DNA of 64,000 bases from Hofstenia miamia (Eukaryota; Xenacoelomorpha; Acoela): positions 712,210-776,209 of the forward strand of contig SCFE01000023.1 of the NCBI GenBank assembly GCA_004352715.1, read 5' to 3'. This document shows, piece by piece, positions 10,325-22,984 of this stretch. The notes beneath the pieces are model-generated. The model saw only the letters and a program-made list of their open reading frames with translations. It did not search any database and was not told the DNA's origin. The position numbers were made by a program, and so were the translations under genes. Every line of letters begins with the position of its first letter. Position 1 is the first letter of the stretch.

Positions 10325-11726
10325 TATGTGTTCAGACTTAGTACTCTCTAAGATCCGATTAACAAATTCGCAATGAGGTGATGAAATGCCTGTACTATCT
10401 TCTATATGCTTTATTTTTATCATTTCAAATATTTCAAAAGATTTAGGAAGTGGAAACCTTTACTATTCTTGCAGTGATTAAGAAGCTCTTCCACAATATC
10501 CGAAGCAAGTGCGGGATTACAGGAGATGAATACATTTACGCAATATTGAAGAGAAAGACTTTTACATATGCAAAAGAATTTTTATTGCACAAGAAAGTTT
10601 CTCAATTTAACATCTTGAAATATTTTTGCTGTAATATACGAAATACAATATTGAGTGAAGGCTTTGAGATTTCAGTATTCATCATTTTTAACGTAGTAGT
10701 GGTTAAGTTGTAATTACATGTCTTAAAATCTAAATCAGGGGTTCTCACGCTGGCTTGACCGATTCACCTTCTTTAATATTCGTCAAAATCTCATTCATCC
10801 CCTCTTTTCCAAAATTTCAATGTCCCCTGGACGTTGCCACAATAGATTTACAATATTCGCCCCATGTTATCTCCAGCAGATCTTTTTTCCAAAGTCATAA
10901 TGCACCTACTCAAACATAAAATCCACAAGTGTGTGAACTGCACTCCTCCCCCTCCCAATGAGAAGCCCTTTTCTAATTATTTCAAATTTTTCGAATTACT
11001 ATAAAATCTAGCAAATTATAAACAAAAGGAATGTCCGTGGTTTTATGGTAGAAATGTTCGGGGTTTAGCTTTAAAGTTGGTTTGTGATGTCTAAATATTA
11101 TAATGAGTGCAACTTATTCAAGTTTGTGTAACAAGAATTTATGGGAACTATCTAATTTTGAATTTTAATTTTATCAAATCTACATATCACAATTTAGTAT
11201 TTTTAATCTTACTATGATGTAAAATAACGGGTGTACACAAGATTTTCTGACCAGGCATTTTAGTCAAGACCAAGTTAATGACCGAAAGGGGTGCGAAGTC
11301 CTGTGAAATCTTGTAAAATATTGAAAAAATTGACCTTTAAAATTACATTTTGTCATCTTATGACAACCTCAAATGTGTCACTTCAGTTAAAACTATAAAT
11401 AGGTTAAATCTAATAGCTTTGATTCCGCTAAAAAATCTTGTGAATCACACTCATAAAAATATATAGACCATTGTTTAGTTACAAAGCCATGTACCTGTTA
11501 GATTTTCTTGCACATAATCATTTAGTCAAAATTGTCTTTTGTATTTTAAGACAGTTGTCTTTACTGTTATTGTAAGTCACTGAAAATTGTCACGTAATTT
11601 TCATCACTACAACTCAAACATATTTCACAGGACTGTGCTCCTAAATTCTTTTGAAAACATCAAATCATTTATTGTTGGTCTTGAATAACTTTTGTAATTT
11701 TGACATCTTACCTGTGGTGTAAATAT
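10325..11726. other. No gene; one hAT-end-like motif
   Basis: Short frames only. At 10736 the sequence CAGGGGTTCTCACGCTGG resembles the terminus of Charlie-type hAT elements, but no matching right end was found. The 87-codon frame at 10450-10713 has no recognised motif. Confidence 0.4.
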
Positions 11727-12230
11727 TTTGCAACCTCAGATGGTAAAGATGCTGTTAATTTAATTGGTGGTGCAGTAAAGGTTAGAGTGAGAGAATAAAG
11801 TAAAAGTAAATGCAAATGCGATTGTCCAGAATTCTTTTGATTTTGTATCAGTAGTTAAGGTTGTCCATGTGGATGAAGTGGACATTCAAAACTTTCTGTT
11901 GAAGTTAGGCTAATTAAAGACAGCTGCTTTTCAAATTGTCATGTTGCCAGCTAGTGTAGATCGACAATCAATATGTAATCCACTAATATTAAAATAAATT
12001 AGCCTCCTGTAGACATGGTGAAATATGAATTTATATCAGAGATCACGATAGTCCCCGATAAAGAGAAATGATGGTGATTGGAAAAACAGATGATGTCAGA
12101 TATGTTGGTAATATTGTGATGATCAATTAGGATCATTTTAAAGTGAATGTAATGGTACCACCAGGAAAGTAATTGGACATTGTCTTAAGATTAGAAAAAC
12201 TCCCTTCAATTATAAAAATTTAGTTTAAGC
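11727..12230 (+). pseudogene. Relic of a transposon-associated 'SHGKG..GGTVKR' protein
   Basis: Around 11727 the frame reads FATSDGKDAVNLIGGAVKVR. This resembles the conserved 'FATSHGKGxxDGxGGTVKR' segment of a family of uncharacterised, transposon-associated proteins that is multicopy in insect and cnidarian genomes. After a stop, NAIVQNSFDFVSVVK and VDEVDIQNFLLKLG follow in another frame. Further on come MVKYEFISEITIVPDKE and, after a frameshift, GKTDDVRYVGNIVMI. Collinear pieces in several frames separated by stops are what an old pseudogene should show. The family assignment comes from memory of the motif and is not certain. Confidence 0.4.
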
Positions 12231-12239
12231 TTTGACAAC

Positions 12240-14252
12240 TAAGGTTGACAGGGAAAATAAATTTTGTAGTGATCAATTATCAAATTCTCCAAATATTGAA
12301 AAGAGCTGCTTGAAGCATTTTGAAGTTTTAACACTGTCTCAAGTTTCATGAAATGGCCCACCAAGAAAAATGGTACCAATTCAAGAAAAAATTCTACAAT
12401 ATCATGCACAATTGCATAGATTAGTAAATTTTTTGATGAATGGCTCCACTGCAAACCGTGAAGAACATTTTTGTACGTTTCAGAAATCAAGAGTATATTT
12501 CTTAACACTCTGTTTATCTTGATGATAATTTTAATATTTCCACAACTGTATACATTCACTATACATTTTAAATAGCATACATGAAATGAGTACAATGCTT
12601 AATTTCAAAAAATCAAGTCCCATTTCTTGGAGGGAGTACATCATAGTAGATTGGATAATTATGGAATGTCTCCATTTCACTTGCAGAAGCGCTGTAAATC
12701 AGTTCAAACTCCATTTTAACACAAAGTTTTGTTACTTTGTCACACTTATATTTAGCGCAACATTGGAATATGTAACATTTTTCATGCAGCGTTCCACAAA
12801 ACAAATGATCGACTATGAGAGAGGATGCTGGATTTACCACTAAATATGTACATTATTATTTAAATAATCTAAGCTAAGGAATAGAAAAACAATTTAAAAT
12901 TTGATTGAAATGTATGCTTGTGGAATTCAAAGAATTTTTTTAGGTGTCAGAAAATAGTTATGCTCAACTTAGAAGTTGCTATAAGTATTTCTCCATGATA
13001 TCATGAAGAGAATGGGAAAGTGATTAATTCCAGCCAACAATTTGCTTATAAATTTTATGTAAATAGCAATATATATCATGTTGGTGTTCTATATCTAAGT
13101 TAATCTCATAAAACAACTTTATTATATTTACCCAAAAAATATATGTATAAAAATTTTTTCAAATATCTGTAAATGAAAAATACTCGGAATGCTAAAATTC
13201 AAAATTGACTGAAAATTTGTTGGTTATTAAAAATTTTGCTTTGTCAATAATGATTTGAGGCTTATTAATTAGTTATTATCTATAGAGTTGCTTATACCAC
13301 TTCACTCCTTTTTTGGGCATACAAAGAGTGACCAAAAATATTTCAGATTTGGAACTTGTTATTTTCCAAACAATCAGGTAGTAAACTTATAATGAAAGGA
13401 AGAAAATGAAGGTAACCTGAAATTGATTGAAATATTATCAAAATTGTTTACCACGAATTAGTGTTTATTTTGATCTTTGGCGACTGAAATGCGCATTCTT
13501 CTAAATCCATGATGTACAAATATCTAATGAAATAAAACCTAGGCCCATATTATCCTAGTGTAGCCATATCTACTACTACAACTACTACTACATTCTATAT
13601 TGCAAACATAAAGATTAAATTACAAACCCTAATAAATACACACATTAGTATGCCCAAATAATTAAGTCTTGAAAATGTTTAAAACACCTGAATATAAATA
13701 GATTATCTAGTTGTCATACATTATCTGTTCTTGGCCTTTATTGATGATTCTCATTGTCAATACACCTCTTGAATAGTTGCAGATCCAGTTGCATTGATCA
13801 TTATTCCAAGAATATGTATTTCGAATAAAAGCCAAATCTAATTGAACTCTCAAAAAATTATTGAATGTCGTTTATGTGGCTGCTGTTCACCGAGAGAGAG
13901 ATTAGACATTACAATTGATTCATATAAAGGATCCACTCTGTCTTCTTCCAGACAACTTTGCAGTGCGTACATGATAACGCCTCTCTTTGGCCTGTTTTAA
14001 CAAACTAGTGCATCCCTTCCTAAAACTGGCATCACATTCAAAGACCCAGCCACAACCAATCAATTTAGTTCACATTGTCAAACATTTTTCTCCAAACTTA
14101 TTAAGAATATGAACACATTTATAGGTAAGTGAACACCCCCTTTATGGTAAGAATTTGTGCTAAAAATCATTGTAGTTATTGAAGTACGTGAAAATCTTAA
14201 TATTTTGCTATGAACAATTCGATTTTTGGAAAATTTTTAAATGTTTCCCATC
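12240..14252. other. No recognisable gene
   Basis: Overlapping frames at 12239-12595 (minus) and 12586-12843 (both strands) carry no known motif. A minus-strand stretch near 13950-14060 (CGWVFECDASFRKGC) looks protein-like but is too short to name. There is a small imperfect (CTA)n run near 13570. Confidence 0.4.
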
Positions 14253-14684
14253 ATAGGTGGAACCGGTTGGGTTCGACCTGCCAGTTGAATTGGGCTGGGC
14301 CATTTGGTTTGAATTGGGTCGAGATATTTGAACCGGTAAAATAATTTACGATTTCTTAAGGAAACAACCGACCCAGTGAACTGAATTATTGTTTTCAAGG
14401 AAGTATTTAACAACAATTAATATTAATAAATTTGTACATATTTACGACAATCTGTTTTCTTATTAACTCAATTGTTTTTTTAAATATATTCATCTCTATA
14501 AATATATAAAAAACTAAAAAGCTCCGTTGGCAGCTAATCCATTTTGGAAGTTAGGATATATTTCCCACCAGTTATATGCCAGTCAGGCTGATATTCACAA
14601 AAGCGACCGGCAGGTCAGCCGGCATGAAAATTAAGAATTGTTGGTTGGATTGGCTTACTATTTTTGACGACCGATTCCACCCAT
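14253..14684. mobile_element. MITE with ATRGGTGGAAYCGGT ends
   Basis: The left end ATAGGTGGAACCGGTTGGG pairs with the right end CGACCGATTCCACCCAT read in reverse complement. The element is 432 bp and non-coding. The subterminal sequence is rich in GGTT/GGGTCGA motifs on the left and CCGGCAGGTCAGCC on the right. No convincing target duplication was found, so the superfamily is left open. It abuts the hAT relic that starts at 14701. Confidence 0.55.
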
Positions 14685-14700
14685 GCTTCCTGGGCCTAAT

Positions 14701-15910
14701 CATTGGCAGAGCAAGGTTTTAAAGACAGGGGGAGCAAAAAAAATTTAGGGGTTGTTCCCAAAATAAGTTTTTGTTTTAAAAATATAATAAAGATGTTTCA
14801 TACTGATAAATGTTTGTATAAATAGCATACTTTTTAGTTTGAAAAAAATTATTGCATAACTCTTTATTGATTTTCAATATAACTACAGAAGTTTTTTCTT
14901 GGCTTCATTTTGGTAAAAAGTTAATTATCAAAATCTAAATTTGAAGCAAATTCTTTCAATAGATATTGTGGTGGCAGGTACCTAGGTATGATTATCGGCC
15001 AGTCACTGTTTTCGTATTTGCTATGTCTACTGGTGTAACCAGATATTTGTAAATATTGTAGTGAGAATCATTGCATATAAACCATTGAAACAAATGTAAT
15101 TAGAGAATTATTTGGCATTCGTTCTAACGTTCGTGCACCGCCGTGCACTCTACTGATGTCACAATATGATTGCAAAATCGGCAGTCTCTCTTCTTGCAAT
15201 GTTGGTCTTAAATATGATTTTATAAATTTAAGGCAACTAAGAATTCGTTCAGGTCCAGCACTTGTCAAAAGCAATGTTAAATACAGTTTATAAATTGTTG
15301 ATAAATTTGGACATACATTGACTATATAATTTGCAAGCACTTTCTTTAATATTTTCCAGAAGCAAGTTCCTGCACCAAGTCAATAGTTAAGGACAACTTT
15401 TGACGATAATTTGCGCCTAATATCTGCAATTTCTCTTGTAAATCAGACTCATTTAATTCAGTTAAATTTTAAAATCAATAGCACTAAATTGTGAGCTAAG
15501 GTTAAAACTCTTCAAACCGAATACTTGATCTTTGAATTATCGTGTCCAAGGTTTTAATATATTTCTTGAGTGAGTTCATCAATTGCTTGTTCATCGGGAA
15601 ATCTAATTTTTTTAGGCTTTGAGACTCTTGGTATTTTGACATAAGGTCATTTTTTTCAAAGAGCTAAAGCTTTATCTTCAATTGTGTTGAATGTCCATTC
15701 ATTTCTTTTTGTTTTACATCGTTTTCAAATTTTTCAATCAAATTCATTGCAGTTATTAAATCTATTCCTGAATTTTGCCAATAATTTGATAAAAAATATG
15801 CATCTTGCAAAACTTCATTTCACAAAACTAGCAAAACTATAAACTCAAACTTATTTACAGCTGTGAAAAGTCATGTCGTGTCTGATGCACCATCATAAGA
15901 TTGGCCAAAG
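14701..15910 (-). mobile_element. Decayed hAT transposon (ZMYM/DUF4371 type), 3' portion
   Basis: The low-coordinate end CATTGGCAGAGCAAGG is close to the CAGTGGCGGAGC termini of hAT elements and lies about 370 bp beyond the end of a minus-strand transposase relic, as expected for an element read right to left. The opposite end was not found. Confidence 0.6.
15068..15910 (-). pseudogene. hAT transposase relic with C-terminal dimerisation domain
   Basis: The 90-codon minus-strand frame 15068-15340 contains TIYKLYLTLLLTSAGPERIL and then LKFIKSYLRPTLQEERL, the hAT C-terminal dimerisation signature (usual form 'LPVTSAGAERSFSxLKxIKxYLRSTM'). Upstream, in changing frames, come KKLDFPDEQAIDELTQEIY, NSGIDLITAMNLIEKFEND and, near 15890, GQSYDGASDTT, equivalent to the 'GQCYDGASNM' motif around a catalytic aspartate. 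Multiple stops and frameshifts show it is dead. The family moves DNA by cut-and-paste. Confidence 0.75.
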
Positions 15911-16081
15911 CAGAAATTTAAAGTTAGTCCAGTTACATTCAAACCCAATTCACACTGTAAATTTAAATGTCAGACCATTTGCAAAGAAAAACAAATAGAC
16001 CGTGATCTTCCTTGTTAATTTGTATTTTTAATTTTAAATTTTTTTGTTCATTTAAACTAGTGTGTTCGTATTCATACAGAA

Positions 16082-16357
16082 TAGAGCTCGGCGTTCTGCC
16101 AAACAAAACAGAAACTGCGGTTTTTACTCAAAATCGAAACCGAACCAACAGAAATCAACGAAGCCCGAGTTTTCAGTTTTTAGGAGAAGCAGCCGACTAT
16201 AATGCTTCAAGAACATTGCATCGTTTCTTGGAAATTACACTCTAGGCCACTGTTTATGCTAAAAAACGAAAACTCGGTTTTCATTTTCTTCTTTCGATTC
16301 GGATTTGGTTGTGGGTGAAAACTACGGTTTGATTTTTTGGCACACCACCGAGCCCTA
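16082..16357. mobile_element. MITE with TAGRGCTCGG ends
   Basis: The left terminus TAGAGCTCGGCGTTCTGCC matches the reverse complement of the right terminus, TAGGGCTCGGTGGTGTGCC. The inner sequence is also partly mirrored (TGCGGTTTTTACTC... against ...TGAAAACTACGGTTTG). Length is 276 bp with no coding capacity; the 77-codon frame across it is a by-product. The target duplication is unclear. Confidence 0.65.
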
Positions 16358-19300
16358 TTAGTTTGGCAACCAATGTTTGCTCTTAAATAGCAGATTCAAC
16401 ATTTCACTTTTGAAAGACGCTCATTTGTAGAAAACAAGTTGAGCTTCAAGAATTATTAAATTAGTTCACTAAAAACTACTTTCACACTGATCATATTTTG
16501 TTATGTACGTACACATTGGCCTTGGCTTAGAACAAAGTGTTCGTCATATTTAACCAGAAATGGTTTGTGTTACAGTTTCTAATCTACTTGGTCAAATTGT
16601 GGCTTAAAATATATTGCTATTTCCCCAAAAAATATCTAATACTCGACCTAATATTTTTACTTAGATAATTAGTTTAATTTAATTGTAAGTTCCAATCTAA
16701 ATTGCTTTAATAGTTGGGAATGCATGATTTCATAGTATACTATTATATGAAAACAATATCGACGGTCGGCGATAACTATTATTCTTCTATAAGGTGAATG
16801 GTTTTGTTCTTCAATGAAAATAAAATATTTCTGAAACGATTTTAAAATTTCAAGAAAAATCTAAATGTCTGAAGCTAATTCAAACATTAAAATATGCCCT
16901 AAAATTTACAAGTCTTTAAGCAGAATCTAAAATTTTTCAAACAGTTGAGGTTTGTTACTATCAGAATAAAAAGTCAATTACAAGTTTTTTAATTAAAGTA
17001 TTTTCCATCATTTAAAAATGTTTTCTCAACTTAACCCATTTCCTACCAGTGTTAAATCTAAGCAAAGAATTTTGTCCACATTTTTGAACAATTTTATCCT
17101 ATCCTGTTAAGAAATATTAAAAGTTTGGGGTTGGATAAGATTTGTGCTAAAAGAATATTTTTTGAATGAGAAATACGATTTTTGTAAAAAATGTTCAAAT
17201 TCTTTCGATACCTACTGTTAAGATAATGAGGCGGTCTAATGTCCATGGGAACAACTACTACCCTGAAAAATTTTGTTTTCTGAAAAAAAACTGTGAGAGT
17301 CCCTTGCAGGAGCACCATGCGGAAAGGCGCGCCTGGACGAGACAGAGCCAGGTCACGAACTTAGGTCGAAAAAGAAAGAGGAGGTAATTTTCTACCTTAG
17401 TGATTTCGGAATTAATATATCTTCATTAGTTCATGAGTTATAAGTTTTTTACATATTATTTGGGGACATCATCACAGATATTGAAGAAATCCCAGTAGAA
17501 ATAGCATTAAAGTTAAATGCATGTGATATTTTTTTATGTATGAAATAAAATGTTGCAAGAGTTTTTGCATTATTTTTAATATACACAAAAAATGTAACAA
17601 GTCAAATACATTATTGGTTACTACACTTGAAAATTTTAATATTTGATGTTCAACATTATATTTGTCAAATTCATTTCTTAAGTGCAATTAAGCGTTTGGA
17701 AATATTCTTGATGTAGCATTACTTGTAACTTGTAGCATCACAGGAGCTTTTCTTATAAAAGAATTGAATTCATTATATGAAATGTCACTTAATATTCTCA
17801 TTAGAATGTGGGAACATGGGAATGTAGATATCAACTTATACTTAGCCCCATTAATGTGTTTTTAGATTCATTTGGAAGCATGGTAAGGATTGTATTTTAT
17901 ATTAAATATAATAATTGTCCAATGTAATACTGCTCAACGTTGGAAGGTGATTCTTCCAATAGAAAAATACTTGCGCTGAAGAAATTGCAGTGAAGTTCAG
18001 CAACAGCATTTACGGAAGAAAGTGCCATAAATGGCCGTACGAAAATGAGCAGATGTCAATATTTAAGTAGAACAAAAATATTCTGAAAATATATAAGCAA
18101 TAGAATTAGATTTAAGAAAAATGAAAAAAGCAATTTCATTTTAATTAAGTGCTTACTAAATCTCTTGAATTCTTAGAATTTAAGGTTGTGCCATGTTATT
18201 TGGTAAGAAACAAGACAATCACAGAATAGAAAAGGCTATGTAGAACAAAATATTCTAAATTATGTGAACAAAGATCATTTTGATTTGGATGAAACAATTA
18301 AAGCAGTCAATATATAACTCTTTCAGTTGTCAGATATTATATAGCGAGTAGGGTCAAATGTAAGAAAATGAACTAAGAAAGCTAGGAGTAAAAAAGCAAG
18401 TAGTTCTTAAAAGCTAAACTGGAATGCGCAAAAGGATTCAATCTCCAAAGTGTAGATGCAAAAGCACAAGTGCTACAAGAATGTGGTGCAAAGAGTTGCT
18501 GTTAAACTAATTGACTATCATTTTCTACAGAACTTGAACTGTAATTTATAATAGTGACATCTGAAATACATATTAATTTCTGCTAAGGTGCACTGTGTGC
18601 AACGACACAGGTTGTAAATTACTCCAAGAAGATGAGAAATTAGGAGGAGAAGCAATGCATGATCAGTACTGGAGAATTACCCCAATGAAATGGCATAAGC
18701 ACAAGCAAATATTACGTTTGAAAGAAGACTGAAGCATTCAGATGAGTCATTGCAAACATCAAAGACAGTATGAATATAAAAGTATAAAATGTGAACAAAA
18801 ACTTACATAGAATAATGAGGAATTAATAAAAATATAGAAGAGATATTCTTTATGGAAACTAAAGAGGCTACAAATGCAATTAGTCCTTCTATTTTTATTG
18901 TTTTCGAATTATTAACTTAATTCCCCGACTACCAAAATTATCTTAATTTAACTTTCAAGACTATAGAAATATGTTCCTGGTTTCATATGTTGATTATGTT
19001 TATTCAATGAATTAAATACCTAGTGTACTCTTTCACCCCATATTCATATAATTTTTTTTACAAATGCGCATTAGGTTATCTACATTAACATCTTTTTGAA
19101 CAAATTTTTGTATATAGAAAAAAAACACACTCTAAATTTTCGGATTTTAGGAAAAAAGTTCCAAATTAGCTCTAAATAACAGGCATTTTCAACAATCCGT
19201 AGTGTATTCTTCCAAAAAATATTCAAGCGCTATTAACTCATAGTCTAATGCGACTAATGTAGGTCCACTTCAAGCTACAGCATGATTTTAATTTGTTGAA

Positions 19301-19419
19301 TTTGAATTTTAACTTGGGTTGTAAGAAATGAAATTAAATGAACATTTCAGACAAATATGCAATTTTAGAAAGCACGATTTATAAATTTTTTGGGGAAGTG
19401 CTCACAATGTCAATTTTAA
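16358..19419. other. No recognisable gene
   Basis: Mostly AT-rich sequence. Around 17940-18740 the plus strand has several protein-like pieces broken by stops (for example EEIAVKFSNSIYGRKCHKW, KCRCKSTSATRMWC and LRCTVCNDTGCKLLQEDE). They may be an old pseudogene but no family was recognised. A small frame at 17166-17387 ends in an arginine/lysine-rich tail and is also unassigned. Confidence 0.4.
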
Positions 19420-19440
19420 ATATATATATATATATATATA

Positions 19441-19555
19441 NNNNNNNNNNNNNNNNNNNNNNNNNNNNNNNNNNNNNNNNNNNNNNNNNNNNNNNNNNNN
19501 NNNNNNNNNNNNNNNNNNNNNNNNNNNNNNNNNNNNNNNNNNNNNNNNNNNNNNN
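19441..19555. other. Assembly gap, 115 N, inside (TA)n
   Basis: (TA)n at about 19420-19440 and 19556-19582 flank the gap on both sides, so it is an unresolved TA microsatellite. Confidence 0.95.
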
Positions 19556-19582
<27 letters not shown>

Positions 19583-19586
<4 letters not shown>

Positions 19587-21021
19587 GGTGAAATATTGAT
19601 ATTCGCCATGTAAATATGTCGAATAAATATTCATTTGAAGCTTAATTATCTCCTACATATATGATTAAAAAGCAACTTACATAAAAAGGCTAGAATTAAC
19701 AGTATGTACATTACTCTATTACATGAAAAAATAAATTTACATGTTCTAGATTATCAAATGATAAGAAGGTGTAGCAAAGTTGTAATTGCTCATTGAGATT
19801 ACTTAACCGTCTTTGAGTATAAGCTACGATAACCAAATCTGCAAGTTACAAATAAGAATAGATTTTTACAATTGCCATCCTCCATAGAGGGCAGAAACTC
19901 ATTATTGTTACATTTCTTACTAAGCTCAAGAGAAAACTGTGCTTGACTTTTAGATTTTCCTACATCAGAGGGCAGAATTTGAAATGAGACCGAGTTAAGG
20001 ATGATAGCATGAGAAACAAATTTGCAATTTGCAAGGTAGCTTATAAGACTAATTTCTGTAAATAACTTGATAATGGCATTCATATTTACGAAACAAATTA
20101 TACTTATGCACAGTTTCTCAAAATACTGAATAACTCTTCAGCTTGGCTATTGTATATCGCTGACGGCGTTTTTTTACGTTAGTAATGTGATTTTAAAAAA
20201 TTCCATGAAAATTTGCTAGAAGTAATCTGAGGAGCAATGTTACCTGGAGAAATACCAACGTCTTAGTAGAGATTTATCAATTCTATTTAGCACTTATTCA
20301 ATTTGTCTATATTAGGCATTGCTTCTACAATGAAGTTGAATGTATTCAGCATATTAGAAGATCCACAAAAGTAGCGTAGCCAGAGGTAGACGCGGATAGG
20401 CAGTGCGTTTTAGATTTTGCTTATCTAAAAGAAATTTGGTGTGCCTACCCAATGAAATTCAATCTATGAATTTGGTTTGAATCTCTTTCCATTCTCAAGC
20501 ACTTAAGCACGTAAAGGAATTATTACGTTTTACCACTGATTGACCCATATATTTATGCATATTACTATTTATTCACATTTTCATGCTCATTGACTTATTT
20601 TAGTTCTAGGAACAGGGGCTAGGTACAGGAGCATTATTAGGAATTTCGTTGGCACACTTTCTTGTCTTTCAACATTTATGAGCCACTATAAAGAATCAGC
20701 ACAAATTGCGAAGTTATCGTGACTAGCACATCCTAGAATTCAAACTGGCGACTGATATTTGATGGTTTACTCAAAGACAAACATGTTTTTGCAATTACAC
20801 TAATGTTTCTTGGAAACCCATCGCAATCTGGAAAAAGTGCCAATTTTCCAGACTCTTGTTAACTGGTTACCTAAAACAATGTACTGAAAAGAAAGATATT
20901 TATTTTTCAGTTGTTTCAAAAGTATTCCAGATAGTGCAGCAATTGTAGGCAAAGGTTTTACTGAAAAGCCTAAAATTATATAAAAAAATATCAATAGTTC
21001 TAAGTTATAATTCTGAGGCCC
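19583..21021. other. No recognisable gene
   Basis: Short frames only. GTAGCGTAGCCAGAGG at about 20371 resembles hAT termini (CAGTGGCGTAGCCAGAGG) but no partner end is visible. A minus-strand stretch at 20800-20970 is open but unassigned. Confidence 0.4.
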
Positions 21022-21044
21022 TATATATATATATATATATATAT

Positions 21045-22044
21045 NNNNNNNNNNNNNNNNNNNNNNNNNNNNNNNNNNNNNNNNNNNNNNNNNNNNNNNN
21101 NNNNNNNNNNNNNNNNNNNNNNNNNNNNNNNNNNNNNNNNNNNNNNNNNNNNNNNNNNNNNNNNNNNNNNNNNNNNNNNNNNNNNNNNNNNNNNNNNNNN
21201 NNNNNNNNNNNNNNNNNNNNNNNNNNNNNNNNNNNNNNNNNNNNNNNNNNNNNNNNNNNNNNNNNNNNNNNNNNNNNNNNNNNNNNNNNNNNNNNNNNNN
21301 NNNNNNNNNNNNNNNNNNNNNNNNNNNNNNNNNNNNNNNNNNNNNNNNNNNNNNNNNNNNNNNNNNNNNNNNNNNNNNNNNNNNNNNNNNNNNNNNNNNN
21401 NNNNNNNNNNNNNNNNNNNNNNNNNNNNNNNNNNNNNNNNNNNNNNNNNNNNNNNNNNNNNNNNNNNNNNNNNNNNNNNNNNNNNNNNNNNNNNNNNNNN
21501 NNNNNNNNNNNNNNNNNNNNNNNNNNNNNNNNNNNNNNNNNNNNNNNNNNNNNNNNNNNNNNNNNNNNNNNNNNNNNNNNNNNNNNNNNNNNNNNNNNNN
21601 NNNNNNNNNNNNNNNNNNNNNNNNNNNNNNNNNNNNNNNNNNNNNNNNNNNNNNNNNNNNNNNNNNNNNNNNNNNNNNNNNNNNNNNNNNNNNNNNNNNN
21701 NNNNNNNNNNNNNNNNNNNNNNNNNNNNNNNNNNNNNNNNNNNNNNNNNNNNNNNNNNNNNNNNNNNNNNNNNNNNNNNNNNNNNNNNNNNNNNNNNNNN
21801 NNNNNNNNNNNNNNNNNNNNNNNNNNNNNNNNNNNNNNNNNNNNNNNNNNNNNNNNNNNNNNNNNNNNNNNNNNNNNNNNNNNNNNNNNNNNNNNNNNNN
21901 NNNNNNNNNNNNNNNNNNNNNNNNNNNNNNNNNNNNNNNNNNNNNNNNNNNNNNNNNNNNNNNNNNNNNNNNNNNNNNNNNNNNNNNNNNNNNNNNNNNN
22001 NNNNNNNNNNNNNNNNNNNNNNNNNNNNNNNNNNNNNNNNNNNN
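21045..22044. other. Assembly gap, 1000 N
   Basis: Exactly 1000 N, with (TA)n at 21022-21044 on the left. More (TA)n follows at 22085-22102 and 22126-22168. Confidence 0.95.
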
Positions 22045-22123
22045 TAGTATATCATTACTTTGTTTTTTCTTCATTTTTAGTGTTTATATATATATATATA
22101 TACTACGTACCTGTACATACTTA

Positions 22124-22125
<2 letters not shown>

Positions 22126-22168
<43 letters not shown>
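22126..22168. repeat. (TA)n microsatellite
   Basis: About 21 uninterrupted TA units. A shorter TA run precedes it at 22085-22102. Confidence 0.95.
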
Positions 22169-22172
<4 letters not shown>

Positions 22173-22678
22173 AACTAAAGTCAAAATGAGGTTTCCCTTT
22201 TTAATTCTGAATAGATAATTTGATTTATCCAAGTGATCTAGAGTATAGGTAGGCACTGATGGAAATTCTCAAATTCTCCATTTTGTTAGCTAGCACTATA
22301 GATTAGAATTGATATTTAAGTAACCCTGTTTATATCTTTATACTAAACATTTATTAGTAGCCCTAACATGTCTTAAGCAAAATATAAATTCACATGTAGA
22401 AATTATATTCAATTTTTTTCTAATTTTAAAAATAATTTTTTACTTACACTATAAGTGATTGATAAATTTTGAAAACGCATTGAGAAGTTCAGAAACAAAA
22501 TAATATAACAATATTAATTCATTTCAGAGCGTCTTTAAACATTTAAAAACAAATTGCTAATAAAGCTCCCATGAATCGACATGATCTTTTAGCATTATGT
22601 TCATGTTTTCCAGTGGTAGCCTTAGCTGTATGGAATACTGATTCTTGCTGAAGACGTGATGTCAAGCACAGCAGCTTT

Positions 22679-22984
22679 ATGGACTATAAAATCATTGTTA
22701 ATGTTGGGTCCCATTTTGAAATTTCCCTGAGGAAAACTAAATATGTCATATTTTGCTGTTACATGACAACAGAAAGACAGTCACGGAAAACTGGTTATGA
22801 TGATCTTATTGAGGTCTTTTCCCACATCCACCATAAAGTTTTTGAGAATACATACGATCTTTACTGCATTATTGTAATACATCCGCAGACATCTGTAGAA
22901 CTTAAGTGCTTGTTTTCAACAATACAATTGATTCTATGCGATAGACGGAAAACAATGCTTATTAACTTACTAAACATTTTATAG
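22679..22984 (+). pseudogene. C-terminal piece of a BED-type hAT transposase
   Basis: The tail of this 101-codon frame reads IIVIHPQTSVELKCLFSTIQ and then LILCDRRKTMLINLLNIL. It aligns by eye with the hAT dimerisation domain of BED-finger transposases (usual form 'IPATSAxSERVFSTAGLILTxxRxxLxxxxVxxLxFL'), keeping the TS, FST, LI and RR positions. The conserved SER has become ELK. No N-terminal BED finger or catalytic core was found upstream. It is probably a fragment of an old element. The first ATG has no other support. Confidence 0.45.

Noticed and set aside
20800-22074. 424-codon minus-strand frame
   Set aside because: It exists only because 1000 N were translated as unknown residues.
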